From the NCBI GenBank assembly GCA_900540425.1, contig UQFU01000038.1:1-14269 (forward strand): a stretch of 14,269 bases of DNA, given 5' to 3'. Below the pieces are notes generated by a model that did not search any database, was not told the origin of the DNA, and was given only the letters and a program-made list of their open reading frames with translations. This DNA comes from an uncultured Alphaproteobacteria bacterium. GTDB taxonomy: Bacteria > Pseudomonadota > Alphaproteobacteria > RF32 > CAG-239. Shown here one piece after another: positions 1 through 5,979 of the stretch (positions are counted from its first letter, which is position 1; every line of letters begins with the position of its first letter). The position numbers and the translations under genes were made by a program.

Positions 1-10
1 TTTTTTTATC

Positions 11-40
11 TGTCACTCCGGCCTCCGAGCCGGAGTCCAG
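11..40 (+). repeat. Palindromic intergenic repeat, TGTCA...TCCAG type (copy A)
   Basis: An 8-bp perfect stem (ACTCCGGC at 15-22, GCCGGAGT at 29-36) with a 6-base loop is framed by TGTCA and TCCAG. The same 30 bases recur at 14231-14260, within a longer exact match (2-49 equals 14222-14269). A related copy in opposite orientation lies at 64-92, so the two form a head-to-head pair resembling REP/BIME arrangements. Repeats of this style are common between genes in alphaproteobacteria (recalled, not searched). Confidence 0.8.
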
Positions 41-63
41 GTCAATATTGCTTCCTTATCCGC

Positions 64-92
64 CTGGATTCCGGGTCAAGCCCGGAATGACA
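64..92 (-). repeat. Palindromic intergenic repeat, inverted copy B
   Basis: It starts CTGGA and ends TGACA, the reverse complement of the frame of copy A. The 8-bp perfect stem (ATTCCGGG at 68-75, CCCGGAAT at 81-88) has a 5-base loop. Stem bases differ from copy A while pairing is kept, which suggests a structured element with compensatory change. Copies A and B could fold together or act as a bidirectional transcription or mRNA end. Confidence 0.75.
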
Positions 93-119
93 AAAGGAAA
101 CAAGAAAAACTCGAAGCCC

Positions 120-190
120 CCTTGATGGCTGCTATCGCAGCCAAGGAGTGACAGTTATTGGTTGATGACCGCTGCCGCAGCCATTAATGA
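120..190 (-). repeat. Two degenerate tandem hairpin repeats (39-base period)
   Basis: Unit one has nested stems: CCTT (120-123) with AAGG (143-146), and GGCTGC (127-132) with GCAGCC (137-142). It ends in GTGACAG, echoing the TGACA end of copy B. Unit two starts 39 bases later with the same TTGATG word and a GCTGC/GCAGC stem (171-175, 177-181) but lacks the TGACA end. These look like decayed members of the same intergenic repeat family. I see no gene in 1-301. Confidence 0.5.
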
Positions 191-192
191 AT

Positions 193-223
193 AAAAGAAA
201 GCCCTCAACCTTTGGCTCCTTTC
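193..223 (-). terminator. Weak candidate terminator of the lolCD operon
   Basis: Read on the minus strand, a short AGCC/GGCT hairpin with a GAAA/TTTC extension is followed by TTTCTTTTAT. It lies about 80 bases past the stop codon of the EF-hand gene. The stem is only about 4 to 5 clean pairs, so this is tentative. The palindromic repeats further on could also end the transcript. Confidence 0.3.
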
Positions 224-301
224 AAAGTTCGGAGAATGGATTTAGCAGAGTAGTTTTTCGAGCCCCGCTAAAACTGCTCTAATAATCCACTAGACAACCT
301 T

Positions 302-661
302 TTACCGGGAATAGCGGTCATACGCCTTCCGAGTATAATAATCTTTCATTTCCGCCTCATCAAGCTTGCCGTCTTTGTTAAGATCCATAAGCTCAAATTC
401 TTCTTCCGGCGTTTTATAAACACCAAGCTTTTTCTCCCGGCGAATTTCACGACGCTCCCCGCGGCTGAGCTTCCGCCCCAAAAACTGCTCTTTGGTAATT
501 GTCTTTTCCAGCGGAGAAAGCTCTTTGATAAGATGCCTCGCCCGGTCGCCGCCAAGACGGTCATACATAGTTTTGCCGTTTTCTTCGGCTTCATAAACGG
601 CAGCTGCCGGAAAAGATACCGATACCGCCAAAATCATCGCCAGTCCGATAAGCTTATTCAT
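302..661 (-). CDS. Small secreted EF-hand protein
   Basis: 119 residues. An N-terminal Sec signal peptide (positive start, hydrophobic core 4-17) has a likely cut after Ala19-Ala20-Ala21, so the product is probably periplasmic. One canonical EF-hand loop spans residues 93-104 (D93, N95, D97, G98, D101, E104), which predicts Ca2+ binding. The middle (62-85) is very rich in Arg and Lys. Only one EF-hand is visible, whereas such motifs usually act in pairs, so it may dimerise. An AGAGG ribosome site sits 6 bases before ATG, and the start is 9 bases after the lolD stop, so it is the third gene of the lolC-lolD operon. The exact role is unknown; a link with envelope or lipoprotein homeostasis is inferred only from the operon. 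Confidence 0.8.
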   Translation of the reverse strand: MNKLIGLAMILAVSVSFPAAAVYEAEENGKTMYDRLGGDRARHLIKELSPLEKTITKEQFLGRKLSRGERREIRREKKLGVYKTPEEEFELMDLNKDGKLDEAEMKDYYTRKAYDRYSR

Positions 662-670
662 AAGATACCT

Positions 671-1396
671 CTAATAAAAGTTATCCCGTTCAATCGCGCT
701 GACTGTTACCCGCATATCCAGAAGCCGCCCTTCCTTAAGGGTAATTTTCCGATCCATCTGGTCAGCAAGTTCAAAATTGTGAGTCGCAATCAACGCCGAA
801 AGCCCGGTTTCTTTCACAATGGAAATCAACTCGTCAAAAACAGTTCCCGACGTCCGCGGGTCCAAATTTCCGGTCGGTTCGTCCGCCAGCAAAAGCTTCG
901 GCGTATTGGCCAATGCCCGGGCAATCGCTACCCGTTGTTGTTCGCCTCCTGAAAGCTCGCTCGGACGGTGATTAAAGCGCTTGGCCAGCCCCAAACGGTT
1001 AAGCAGCCATTTTGCCCGATCTTCGGCTTCTTTCTTCTTAACGCCGGCAATCAGCTGCGGCAAAACCACATTCTCTACGGCGTCAAAATCGCCGAGCAAA
1101 TTATGATACTGATACACAAATCCCAAATAATCGCGGCGCAAATTAGTCCGCGCCAAATCATTAAGTTTGCTGCACTTTTTTCCGTCCAGCCACACATCGC
1201 CCTTGGTCGGCTTTTCAAGCAGCCCGGCAATCTGCAGCAGCGTCGATTTTCCGGAACCCGAAGGCCCGATCAAAGCCACCGCCTCGCCCGGAACAATTTC
1301 CAAATCGGCCCCTTTCAACACTTCCAGCGTCTGGGTTCCCTGCTTGAAAGTTTTGCTAACTTTCTTAAGTTCAATCGTGGGTGTAAATTTATTCAT
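671..1396 (-). CDS. lolD: Lipoprotein-releasing system ATP-binding protein LolD
   Basis: 241-residue ABC ATPase that powers release of mature lipoproteins from the inner membrane towards the outer membrane, working with LolC/LolE-type permeases. Walker A is GPSGSGKST (44-52), the Q-loop Gln is 96, the signature LSGGEQQ is 148-154, Walker B LLLADE is 168-173 and the switch His is 206. LADEPTGNLD is typical of the LolD/MacB/FtsE group. Length is close to that of E. coli LolD. The open frame runs on to 1654, but the ATG at 1396 is chosen because it starts the conserved fold and overlaps the lolC stop by 8 bases (ATGAATAA), implying translational coupling. The upstream extension is out-of-frame lolC sequence and not family-like. 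Confidence 0.95.
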   Translation of the reverse strand: MNKFTPTIELKKVSKTFKQGTQTLEVLKGADLEIVPGEAVALIGPSGSGKSTLLQIAGLLEKPTKGDVWLDGKKCSKLNDLARTNLRRDYLGFVYQYHNLLGDFDAVENVVLPQLIAGVKKKEAEDRAKWLLNRLGLAKRFNHRPSELSGGEQQRVAIARALANTPKLLLADEPTGNLDPRTSGTVFDELISIVKETGLSALIATHNFELADQMDRKITLKEGRLLDMRVTVSAIERDNFY

Positions 1397-2636
1397 AGCG
1401 CAAAGCCTCCACCGGATCAAATTTTGCCGCGCGATACGCCGGATATATGGTTGCCAAAAAAGACAGCAGCAAAGAAATCCCGACCACAACGCCAACTTCT
1501 GTCGGATCGACTTTCGCCGGCAACTGCGACAGAAAATAGATCTCCGCCGAAAACAGCTCCTGTCCGGAAATATTTTCCAAAAACCGCCGGATAGCCTCAA
1601 TATTCTTGCAAAACAGCAGTCCCAAAGCCAGTCCGATAGACGTTCCGACCACACCTATAAAAGCGCCGTCCATAAAGAAAATGCGCATAATCATTCCCCG
1701 GGTCGCCCCCATGGTACGCAAAACCGCAATATCCCGCCCCTTGTCTTTGACTAACATAATCAGCCCGGTAATGATATTAAACGCCGCCACCAGAATAATC
1801 AGCGTCAAAATCAGAAACATCACGTTCCGTTCAACGGCAATCGCATTAAAAAACGCCGCGTTGGTCTGTTTCCAGTCATAGACATACGCTCCCGCTCCGA
1901 CGCTTTCTTCAATCGCCCGGCGAACCGGAAGCAGCATTTTGTCATTATCCAAAGTAACGTCAATATGAGACACGGCATCTTTCAGCCCGAAATACTGCTG
2001 TGCCGAAGCCAGCGGCATAAAAATAAAACTGGAATCATACTCAAACATTCCCACTTCAAAAGTCCCCAAAATCTGATAGGACTTCATCCGCGGCACCGTC
2101 CCGAAAGCGGTTACCTTGCCGTTAGGCGAAATCAGCGTAATCTCATCGCCGACCCCGACGCCCATTTTTCGGGCCAACCGGCTCCCGATAAGCACACGAT
2201 TGCCCTCAAACAGGCTCATGTCAATCCCTTTCAGGCTGTCGCGCATTGCCGCGCGGCGCAGCAGATCGTCTTTCTCAATCCCCCGCACCATTGCCCCTTC
2301 GGCTGCCTTTCCGGCACTAACCAAAAGCTGGCTTTCGATCATCGGAATCACATATTGCACATGTTCAAACTCGCCGATATCCTTGCTGGCGGACTGATAA
2401 TTATTAAACGGATAATTGGCCGGCGCCATCAGCCCGATATGCCCGTTCAGCCCCAAAATACGGTTCAGCAGCTCATCGCGAAAACCGTTCATCACCGACA
2501 TCACGATAATCAGCGTCGCCACGCCGAGCGCAATCCCGGTAAAAGCAAAACCGGTAATAACCGAAATAAAGCCTTCGCGGCGCTTTGCCCGCAAATACCG
2601 CCTCGCTACAAATCTCTCAAATTTTGAAAAAAACAT
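1389..2636 (-). CDS. lolC: Lipoprotein-releasing system permease (LolC/LolE family)
   Basis: 415-residue inner-membrane permease of the LolCDE-type exporter. The topology fits the family: TM1 about 24-47, a large periplasmic domain about 50-268 (MacB-like), then TM2 271-295, TM3 322-343 and TM4 380-400. The cytoplasmic segment around 298-320 (DKGRDIAVLRTMGATRG) is the conserved coupling region that contacts LolD. It is one of the best-conserved stretches of the family and ends in the usual P-x-x-A-L-R-Y-E. Only one permease gene is present before lolD, so the complex may use two copies of this subunit, unless a second permease is encoded elsewhere. The ribosome site AGGGGA lies about 9 bases before ATG. 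A promoter lies at 2661-2688. Confidence 0.93.
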   Translation of the reverse strand: MFFSKFERFVARRYLRAKRREGFISVITGFAFTGIALGVATLIIVMSVMNGFRDELLNRILGLNGHIGLMAPANYPFNNYQSASKDIGEFEHVQYVIPMIESQLLVSAGKAAEGAMVRGIEKDDLLRRAAMRDSLKGIDMSLFEGNRVLIGSRLARKMGVGVGDEITLISPNGKVTAFGTVPRMKSYQILGTFEVGMFEYDSSFIFMPLASAQQYFGLKDAVSHIDVTLDNDKMLLPVRRAIEESVGAGAYVYDWKQTNAAFFNAIAVERNVMFLILTLIILVAAFNIITGLIMLVKDKGRDIAVLRTMGATRGMIMRIFFMDGAFIGVVGTSIGLALGLLFCKNIEAIRRFLENISGQELFSAEIYFLSQLPAKVDPTEVGVVVGISLLLSFLATIYPAYRAAKFDPVEALRYE

Positions 2637-2660
2637 TTTCTTTTTCCCCTGTTTATTTCA

Positions 2661-2688
2661 GTTATAAAGATTTCAGCCGATTTTGCAA
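2661..2688 (-). promoter_or_regulatory. Likely sigma70 promoter of lolC-lolD-EF-hand operon
   Basis: On the minus strand a -35 TTGCAA (2683-2688) and a -10 TATAAC (2661-2666) are separated by 16 bases. The start codon follows about 25 bases after the -10, giving a short leader that contains the AGGGGA ribosome site. Confidence 0.55.
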
Positions 2689-2726
2689 CCACTCTCTCCT
2701 TTTTGTGTATAATTAAAAGGCATAGC

Positions 2727-2755
2727 CAAAAGGCCGCCCCCGAGGGAACGGCCTT
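2727..2755 (-). terminator. Rho-independent terminator after the 2760-3341 gene
   Basis: On the minus strand AAGGCCG (2755-2749) pairs with CGGCCTT (2736-2730), followed by a TTTT run at 2731-2728. It sits immediately after the stop codon of the unknown 193-residue gene and before the lolC promoter, separating the two units. Confidence 0.65.
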
Positions 2756-2759
2756 AACC

Positions 2760-3341
2760 TTAATCCGGGCAATAAAGCCGATACAAATGTTCATCGGCCT
2801 CGCCCCAAGCGCCCGAAGAGATAAAACTTCTCCGAAATTCGCCCTCCAAAGCTTTCTTCATGTCCGGAAAAATCTCACATTTGGAAAGCAGCCAGCCCGT
2901 AAACAGCTCATAATCGGCGGACGGCTCACCCGTCTGACAACGGGTGCCGGCACATTTGGCCAGCATTAACGCCGTCAGGGCAAACTCAACCCCGGAAGCG
3001 CCGGCATGCTCCGTAAAATAAGCTTCCATACAGTCAGAAACCAAAATCTTGTTAATCGCTTTGCCGAGCCACGGATGCCGGCGTTGAACGGCAGCGGCCT
3101 GATACAAAAAAAGCTGCTCGTTCCCGGCTACTGTTTCCGGAAAATCGCCCAAATAAGCATACAAATCCTTAAAATCGGTATCCTTACAACAAGACAGCAT
3201 CACCCCGGACAATTCGGCTCTGAGCCCATCCCGGGCATTGGCAACATTCGCCGGCCACCAAAGGGACCTGCTTTCACATTCACCCATAAGCGCAACCGCT
3301 TTCTGCATACGGCGCAGATTTTCAAAATTCGCTTTGTCCAT
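2760..3341 (-). CDS. Unknown cysteine-rich cytosolic protein
   Basis: 193 residues and not recognised. It has no signal peptide or membrane segment and is mostly alpha-helical in character. It has eight cysteines, including a CC pair in the first third (LSCCKD) and a C-x5-C pair in KCAGTRC. A WWP motif sits near residue 28. There is no clear metal-binding spacing and no known catalytic motif that I can see. The ATG is the first in frame, but its ribosome site is poor: the bases before it are a T-run and TATTAGT that belong to the hairpin at 3348-3395. Expression may therefore be weak, leaderless from a nearby promoter, or start further in. A terminator follows directly, so it appears to be a single-gene unit. 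Confidence 0.7.
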   Translation of the reverse strand: MDKANFENLRRMQKAVALMGECESRSLWWPANVANARDGLRAELSGVMLSCCKDTDFKDLYAYLGDFPETVAGNEQLFLYQAAAVQRRHPWLGKAINKILVSDCMEAYFTEHAGASGVEFALTALMLAKCAGTRCQTGEPSADYELFTGWLLSKCEIFPDMKKALEGEFRRSFISSGAWGEADEHLYRLYCPD

Positions 3342-3347
3342 ACTAAT

Positions 3348-3395
3348 AAAAAAATTAATGCTTAGTTACAATAAAACTTATTGACCAAGCATTAA
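3348..3395 (-). terminator. AT-rich hairpin terminator or attenuator between lysozyme and unknown gene
   Basis: A 9-bp perfect outer stem (TTAATGCTT at 3355-3363, AAGCATTAA at 3387-3395) encloses a 6-bp inner stem (CAATAA 3369-3374, TTATTG 3378-3383). On the minus strand the outer stem is followed at once by seven T residues (3354-3348). It most simply ends the lysozyme transcript, whose stop is at 3429. It lies only 6 bases from the start codon of the next gene, so it could also control read-through into that gene. Confidence 0.6.
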
Positions 3396-3428
3396 CAATT
3401 TTACTCTCAAAAGTCAACCGCAAAGCAT

Positions 3429-4805
3429 TCAGGCGCCGCGAATGTCGCCCTTTAGCGCCACCAGCTGCACCTGCTCCGCCGAAACCTGTTTGACGGTTTT
3501 GAAATCCATAATGTTTTTAACCTTCAGCCCCGGACGCTGCTGGCTCTTGATAAAACGGGCTACTGCCGCGGGAGAAGACTGCGGCAGATTTATTTTTCCC
3601 GGCGTTTTCTGCAATTTGTCCTTGTCGAACAAAAGCGACAGGTTTTCCTTGTCATAACCGCCGCTGGCACGGAAATTCAGCAGTTCTTCCGGCTTAATTT
3701 TTCCGGTCGCGATCAGATATTCGATTCCGCGGCGAACCTGAAGCCCCTGATTCCACTTTCCGGCACAGGCATTATAACGCGTCATCTCGGCAAAACAGTT
3801 TTTGTCCTTGCGGTTCAATTTTTTCAAAAAAGTCGATTTTTCAAAAGTCGGCTGCCCCAGATTATAAACAAAAGAAGCAATCGCCGCTGCCTGCCCCGGA
3901 TTGAGCTTGACCTTAATATGCGTCAGCATGGAACCGTAAACCCAGTTGTCCATATAGCTTTCCGACATCTGCCGCCCTTTGGCAAACATGGCTTCCTTGT
4001 TTTTGCCATGCTCGGCAATCAGCTCCGCCGGCAATGTCCGGCTGACGGCCCGGTCTTTCATCGTAACCCTTTTGCCGTTGGGATAAACGCATAATCCATA
4101 GGCAATGGTCGGCACTCCCGCAGAGTCCAAATACGGTTCGTCGGAAAAATCTTCAAAATAAATCAGCGACAACAGCGAAATCCGCTTGCAAGCATTGATA
4201 ACCTGCAAATTATGCTTAAACACATCAGCCGCAACACCGTTTTCCAAAGCTTCTTTTTGCAAAGGGGAAACTTTTTCCTCCGCTGCCGTTCCCCTCGCTT
4301 TGGCCAATGCCTCAGACTGGCGTTTCAGGTCTTTTTTTCCGACCTCTGCCTGCGGCGCCGGAATTTTCCGCCTGGCTGCCTTTGGGGCGGCAGCGGCCCG
4401 CACCGCTTTTTCGCCGGATTTTTTAACCAATTTGAATTGCCCCTCTTCTTCCGGAAAACGCCCGTTCTCGTCCGGCTGGAAAGCCTCCGGACAACGCGAC
4501 CAGTCTACAGTCTCGCCGTCTTCGGCACCGCTTTCGGGAAAATCAATCAATTTGGGCTTATAATGCTTTTCATTATACCTGTCGGCCAGCTTATCTCCCA
4601 AATATGCCGCTTCGGCCGCCGCCCCCAAAATCAGCACCGCGCCGGCAATTTTCCAATTAACGCCGCGCAGCTTGGCGGCCAACCGTTTCCCGGTCAGCTG
4701 CCGCCGCCATTTTTGCGCCAGTTCGGAATCCTTAACGGCCTTCGCATTTTCCTGGCCGAATTTTATTATCTTTTTCAGCAGTTCTGCCGCCGGTTTTGTC
4801 ATCAT
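3429..4805 (-). CDS. Membrane-anchored GH24 (T4-type) lysozyme
   Basis: 458 residues. The central domain (about 200-378) matches glycoside hydrolase family 24, which cleaves the MurNAc-GlcNAc bond of peptidoglycan. The catalytic set is intact: E218, D227 and T233, with the same 9 and 6 residue spacing as E11, D20 and T26 of T4 lysozyme. AAIASFVYNLG (306-316) and the RRGIEYLIATG helix (358-368) are also family hallmarks. Before it come a basic cytosolic N-terminus, one hydrophobic helix (about 52-68) and a low-complexity Lys/Ala/Glu/Pro spacer (about 90-200). This predicts a periplasmic enzyme tethered to the inner membrane. A roughly 80-residue C-terminal extension is unassigned. No phage genes are nearby, so it is probably a domesticated wall-remodelling enzyme. 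AAGGG lies 4 bases before the first ATG and 7 before the second (4802), and either may be used. Confidence 0.85.
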   Translation of the reverse strand: MMTKPAAELLKKIIKFGQENAKAVKDSELAQKWRRQLTGKRLAAKLRGVNWKIAGAVLILGAAAEAAYLGDKLADRYNEKHYKPKLIDFPESGAEDGETVDWSRCPEAFQPDENGRFPEEEGQFKLVKKSGEKAVRAAAAPKAARRKIPAPQAEVGKKDLKRQSEALAKARGTAAEEKVSPLQKEALENGVAADVFKHNLQVINACKRISLLSLIYFEDFSDEPYLDSAGVPTIAYGLCVYPNGKRVTMKDRAVSRTLPAELIAEHGKNKEAMFAKGRQMSESYMDNWVYGSMLTHIKVKLNPGQAAAIASFVYNLGQPTFEKSTFLKKLNRKDKNCFAEMTRYNACAGKWNQGLQVRRGIEYLIATGKIKPEELLNFRASGGYDKENLSLLFDKDKLQKTPGKINLPQSSPAAVARFIKSQQRPGLKVKNIMDFKTVKQVSAEQVQLVALKGDIRGA

Positions 4806-4836
4806 TCTGCCCTTATACGATTAAAAATATAAATTC

Positions 4837-4865
4837 AGTTTAGCTTAAAAACCTGTTTTTGTCAA
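4837..4865 (-). promoter_or_regulatory. Sigma70 promoter of the lysozyme gene
   Basis: On the minus strand a perfect -35 TTGACA (4860-4865), a 17-base spacer and a -10 TAAACT (4837-4842) are followed by the start codon about 31 bases later. This is the best -35 box in the window. Confidence 0.6.
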
Positions 4866-4899
4866 TTTATTGCCCGGAAGTTTTAGCTTTTAACAACGC

Positions 4900-4926
4900 A
4901 AAAAAAGCGCCTTCGCAAGAAGGCGC
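4900..4926 (-). terminator. Strong rho-independent terminator after the XRE gene
   Basis: A perfect 8-bp GC-rich stem (GCGCCTTC 4907-4914, GAAGGCGC 4919-4926) with a 4-base loop is followed on the minus strand by seven T (4906-4900). It starts 8 bases past the stop codon of the XRE gene. Confidence 0.9.
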
Positions 4927-4933
4927 CGCATTG

Positions 4934-5164
4934 TTAATCAACCAGCCTTATTTGCAATTTCTTGTCATAAATCTCCAACAGTTTGAAAATAAAAAATATT
5001 TTTCCGCCGTTCCCGGCCTCAAAATGACGAATGACATCGCTCCGCTCAATACCCGCGGCAGCGGCGGCTTCTTCAAGCGTCCAGCCCTTTTCGTCCCGAA
5101 CCCGGCGCAATTCGGCACCCAGCATAAGTTTAATATTTTTAATAGCAGACTTATTTTTGCTCAT
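4934..5164 (-). CDS. Small XRE/Cro-type helix-turn-helix protein
   Basis: 76 residues. Residues about 13-70 form an XRE-type DNA-binding domain: LGAELRRVRDEKGWTLEEAA is the classical first helix and turn, followed by AAAGIERSDVIRHFEAGNGG as the recognition helix region. The usual I-S-x-x-E after the turn is replaced by R-S-D-V-I-R-H-F-E, a common variant. There is little beyond the DNA-binding domain, so it probably dimerises and acts as a simple repressor. The ribosome site AAGGAT lies 7 bases before ATG. It has its own strong terminator and no partner gene, so it does not look like half of a toxin-antitoxin pair here. Its targets are unknown. Confidence 0.8.
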   Translation of the reverse strand: MSKNKSAIKNIKLMLGAELRRVRDEKGWTLEEAAAAAGIERSDVIRHFEAGNGGKIFFIFKLLEIYDKKLQIRLVD

Positions 5165-5423
5165 AATTTTAATCCTTTGTTTTTATGTAATTAACTGCCG
5201 CTAAAGACATCAGGCGGCGGGAGCTACAACAGCACAAAAGAAACTGCCCGTTTATTTCCTTTACAGGTGTTTTATTCTCCGGACTCCCGCCAGCAAATGA
5301 CAAGAAATCCGCAGCTATCGGGTGCGTTTTCCGCTTTTGTGAGCTTGTAGACTCTGTTATCAGCAATAAAGAATTTTCGACCCGAAGTCAAACAAAAAAA
5401 TTTTCCGCTCCCCGTATCTTGGC
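5165..5423. other. Intergenic stretch with no convincing gene
   Basis: A 65-codon minus-strand reading frame (5169-5366) exists, but it has no domain-like character, an odd run of Cys and Ser, and no ribosome site, so it is not called. A weak GCCGC/GCGGC hairpin occurs near 5193-5214. The XRE promoter must lie here, but I could not pick a clear one. Confidence 0.5.
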
Positions 5424-5456
5424 AAAAAAGCGCCCGGCTTTTGCCGGACGCTTTTT
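5424..5456 (-). terminator. Bidirectional-looking terminator hairpin
   Basis: The stem at 5430-5438 pairs with 5443-5451 (9 positions, one mismatch) around a TTTT loop. It is flanked by an A6 run (5424-5429) and a T5 run (5452-5456), so it can work in both directions. It lies about 40 bases downstream of the TAG at 5497-5499, supporting that codon as the true end of the broken reading frame upstream of it. Confidence 0.75.
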
Positions 5457-5496
5457 ATCAACATGACGACAGTCAATCCAGCTTCCAATTTTTAAT

Positions 5497-5657
5497 CTAT
5501 TGCCGCTGCTCCGGCGAAAAATCCTTGTCGCCGCAACCGCCTTGGCTAATAATTTTTTTTGCAAAATCAAATTTTGCAACATGGCCTTTTTAGCTTCACT
5601 CCACACAACAAGTCCGCCGTCAAGCTCATAAACCGCATAAGGAGAAAACTCTTTCAA
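5497..5657 (-). pseudogene. Frameshifted small reading frame
   Basis: One frame from a TTG at 5657 reads KEFSPYAVYELDGG then LVVWSEAKK and looks protein-like, but its C-terminal part runs through the terminator at 5424-5456. A shift of minus one, either at an A5 run (AAAAAGG, near 5589) or at an A8 run (5553-5560), gives KKIISQGGCGDKDFSPEQRQ and a TAG at 5497-5499. That TAG is ideally placed before the terminator. The protein-like frame also continues upstream of 5657 (AQPLYQNIIAVEKG) without any ATG. I read this as a decayed or frameshifted gene of unknown family. Programmed slippage at A8 or a sequencing error are alternatives. Confidence 0.4.
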
Positions 5658-5699
5658 GCCCTTTTCGACTGCAATTATATTCTGGTATAAAGGCTGCGC

Positions 5700-5907
5700 A
5701 AACCTGACAACTGGGACGGAACGTCTGCACCTTCCCAGTCATGCAGACAACATTACATTTGAACTATAAATATCCCCCAATAAACTGGCGGTTCTAATTC
5801 AGCTACAAACCTTGCGGTTTAACCACGCTCGTTGGTGTGAAGCAGCGTTGTTCCAACACCTTAGCGTTCAGTCCCGGGTAAATTCGGGATTTTCTGTAAG
5901 ACAACTA
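5700..5907 (-). mobile_element. Possible IS200/IS605 tnpB 3'-end or omega-RNA-like relic
   Basis: A minus-strand open stretch ending at TAG 5803-5805 reads YPGLNAKVLEQRCF then TPTSVVKPQGL. This resembles, in my recollection, the short variable tails that follow the nuclease domain of TnpB proteins. The RNA-sense strand is rich in small hairpins, including AAACC-GCAA-GGTTT (GNRA-type loop) near the TAG and a 7-bp ACTGGGA/TCCCAGT stem (5710-5716, 5733-5739). Omega RNAs overlap the 3' end of tnpB and reach the right end of the element, so the arrangement would fit. No RuvC motifs, tnpA or left end are present, so this is at most a remnant. Confidence is low. Confidence 0.25.
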
Positions 5908-5909
5908 AT

Positions 5910-5940
5910 AAAAAAGAAGGAAACCTTTCGGTTTCCTTCT
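5910..5940 (-). terminator. Strong rho-independent terminator of ppdK
   Basis: A perfect 11-bp stem (5915-5925 with 5930-5940) has a GAAA tetraloop on the minus strand and is followed by five T. It lies about 40 bases past the ppdK stop codon. Confidence 0.92.
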
Positions 5941-5979
5941 CTGCTTCTTCTGCTTTAAATAAGCTTGTCAGACGCTTTT

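Noticed and set aside
968..1594. Plus-strand open frames opposite lolC and lolD
   Set aside because: They are antisense shadows of well-supported genes, with Gln/Arg/His/Pro-rich composition and no conserved features.
1397..1654. N-terminal extension of the LolD frame
   Set aside because: It is an out-of-frame reading of the lolC 3' end, full of Arg, Cys and Trp. The ATG at 1396 overlaps the lolC stop and begins the conserved ABC fold.
2606..2794. 62-codon minus-strand frame overlapping the lolC start
   Set aside because: It runs through the lolC promoter, ribosome site and a terminator and is not protein-like.
5169..5366. 65-codon minus-strand frame upstream of the XRE gene
   Set aside because: No ribosome site, no recognisable domain, odd Cys/Ser composition, and it ends within the XRE ribosome site. 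Kept only as non-coding.
5803..5907. tRNA or T-arm-like GTTC sequence in the ppdK downstream region
   Set aside because: No cloverleaf could be built. The hairpins present do not have acceptor or anticodon geometry.
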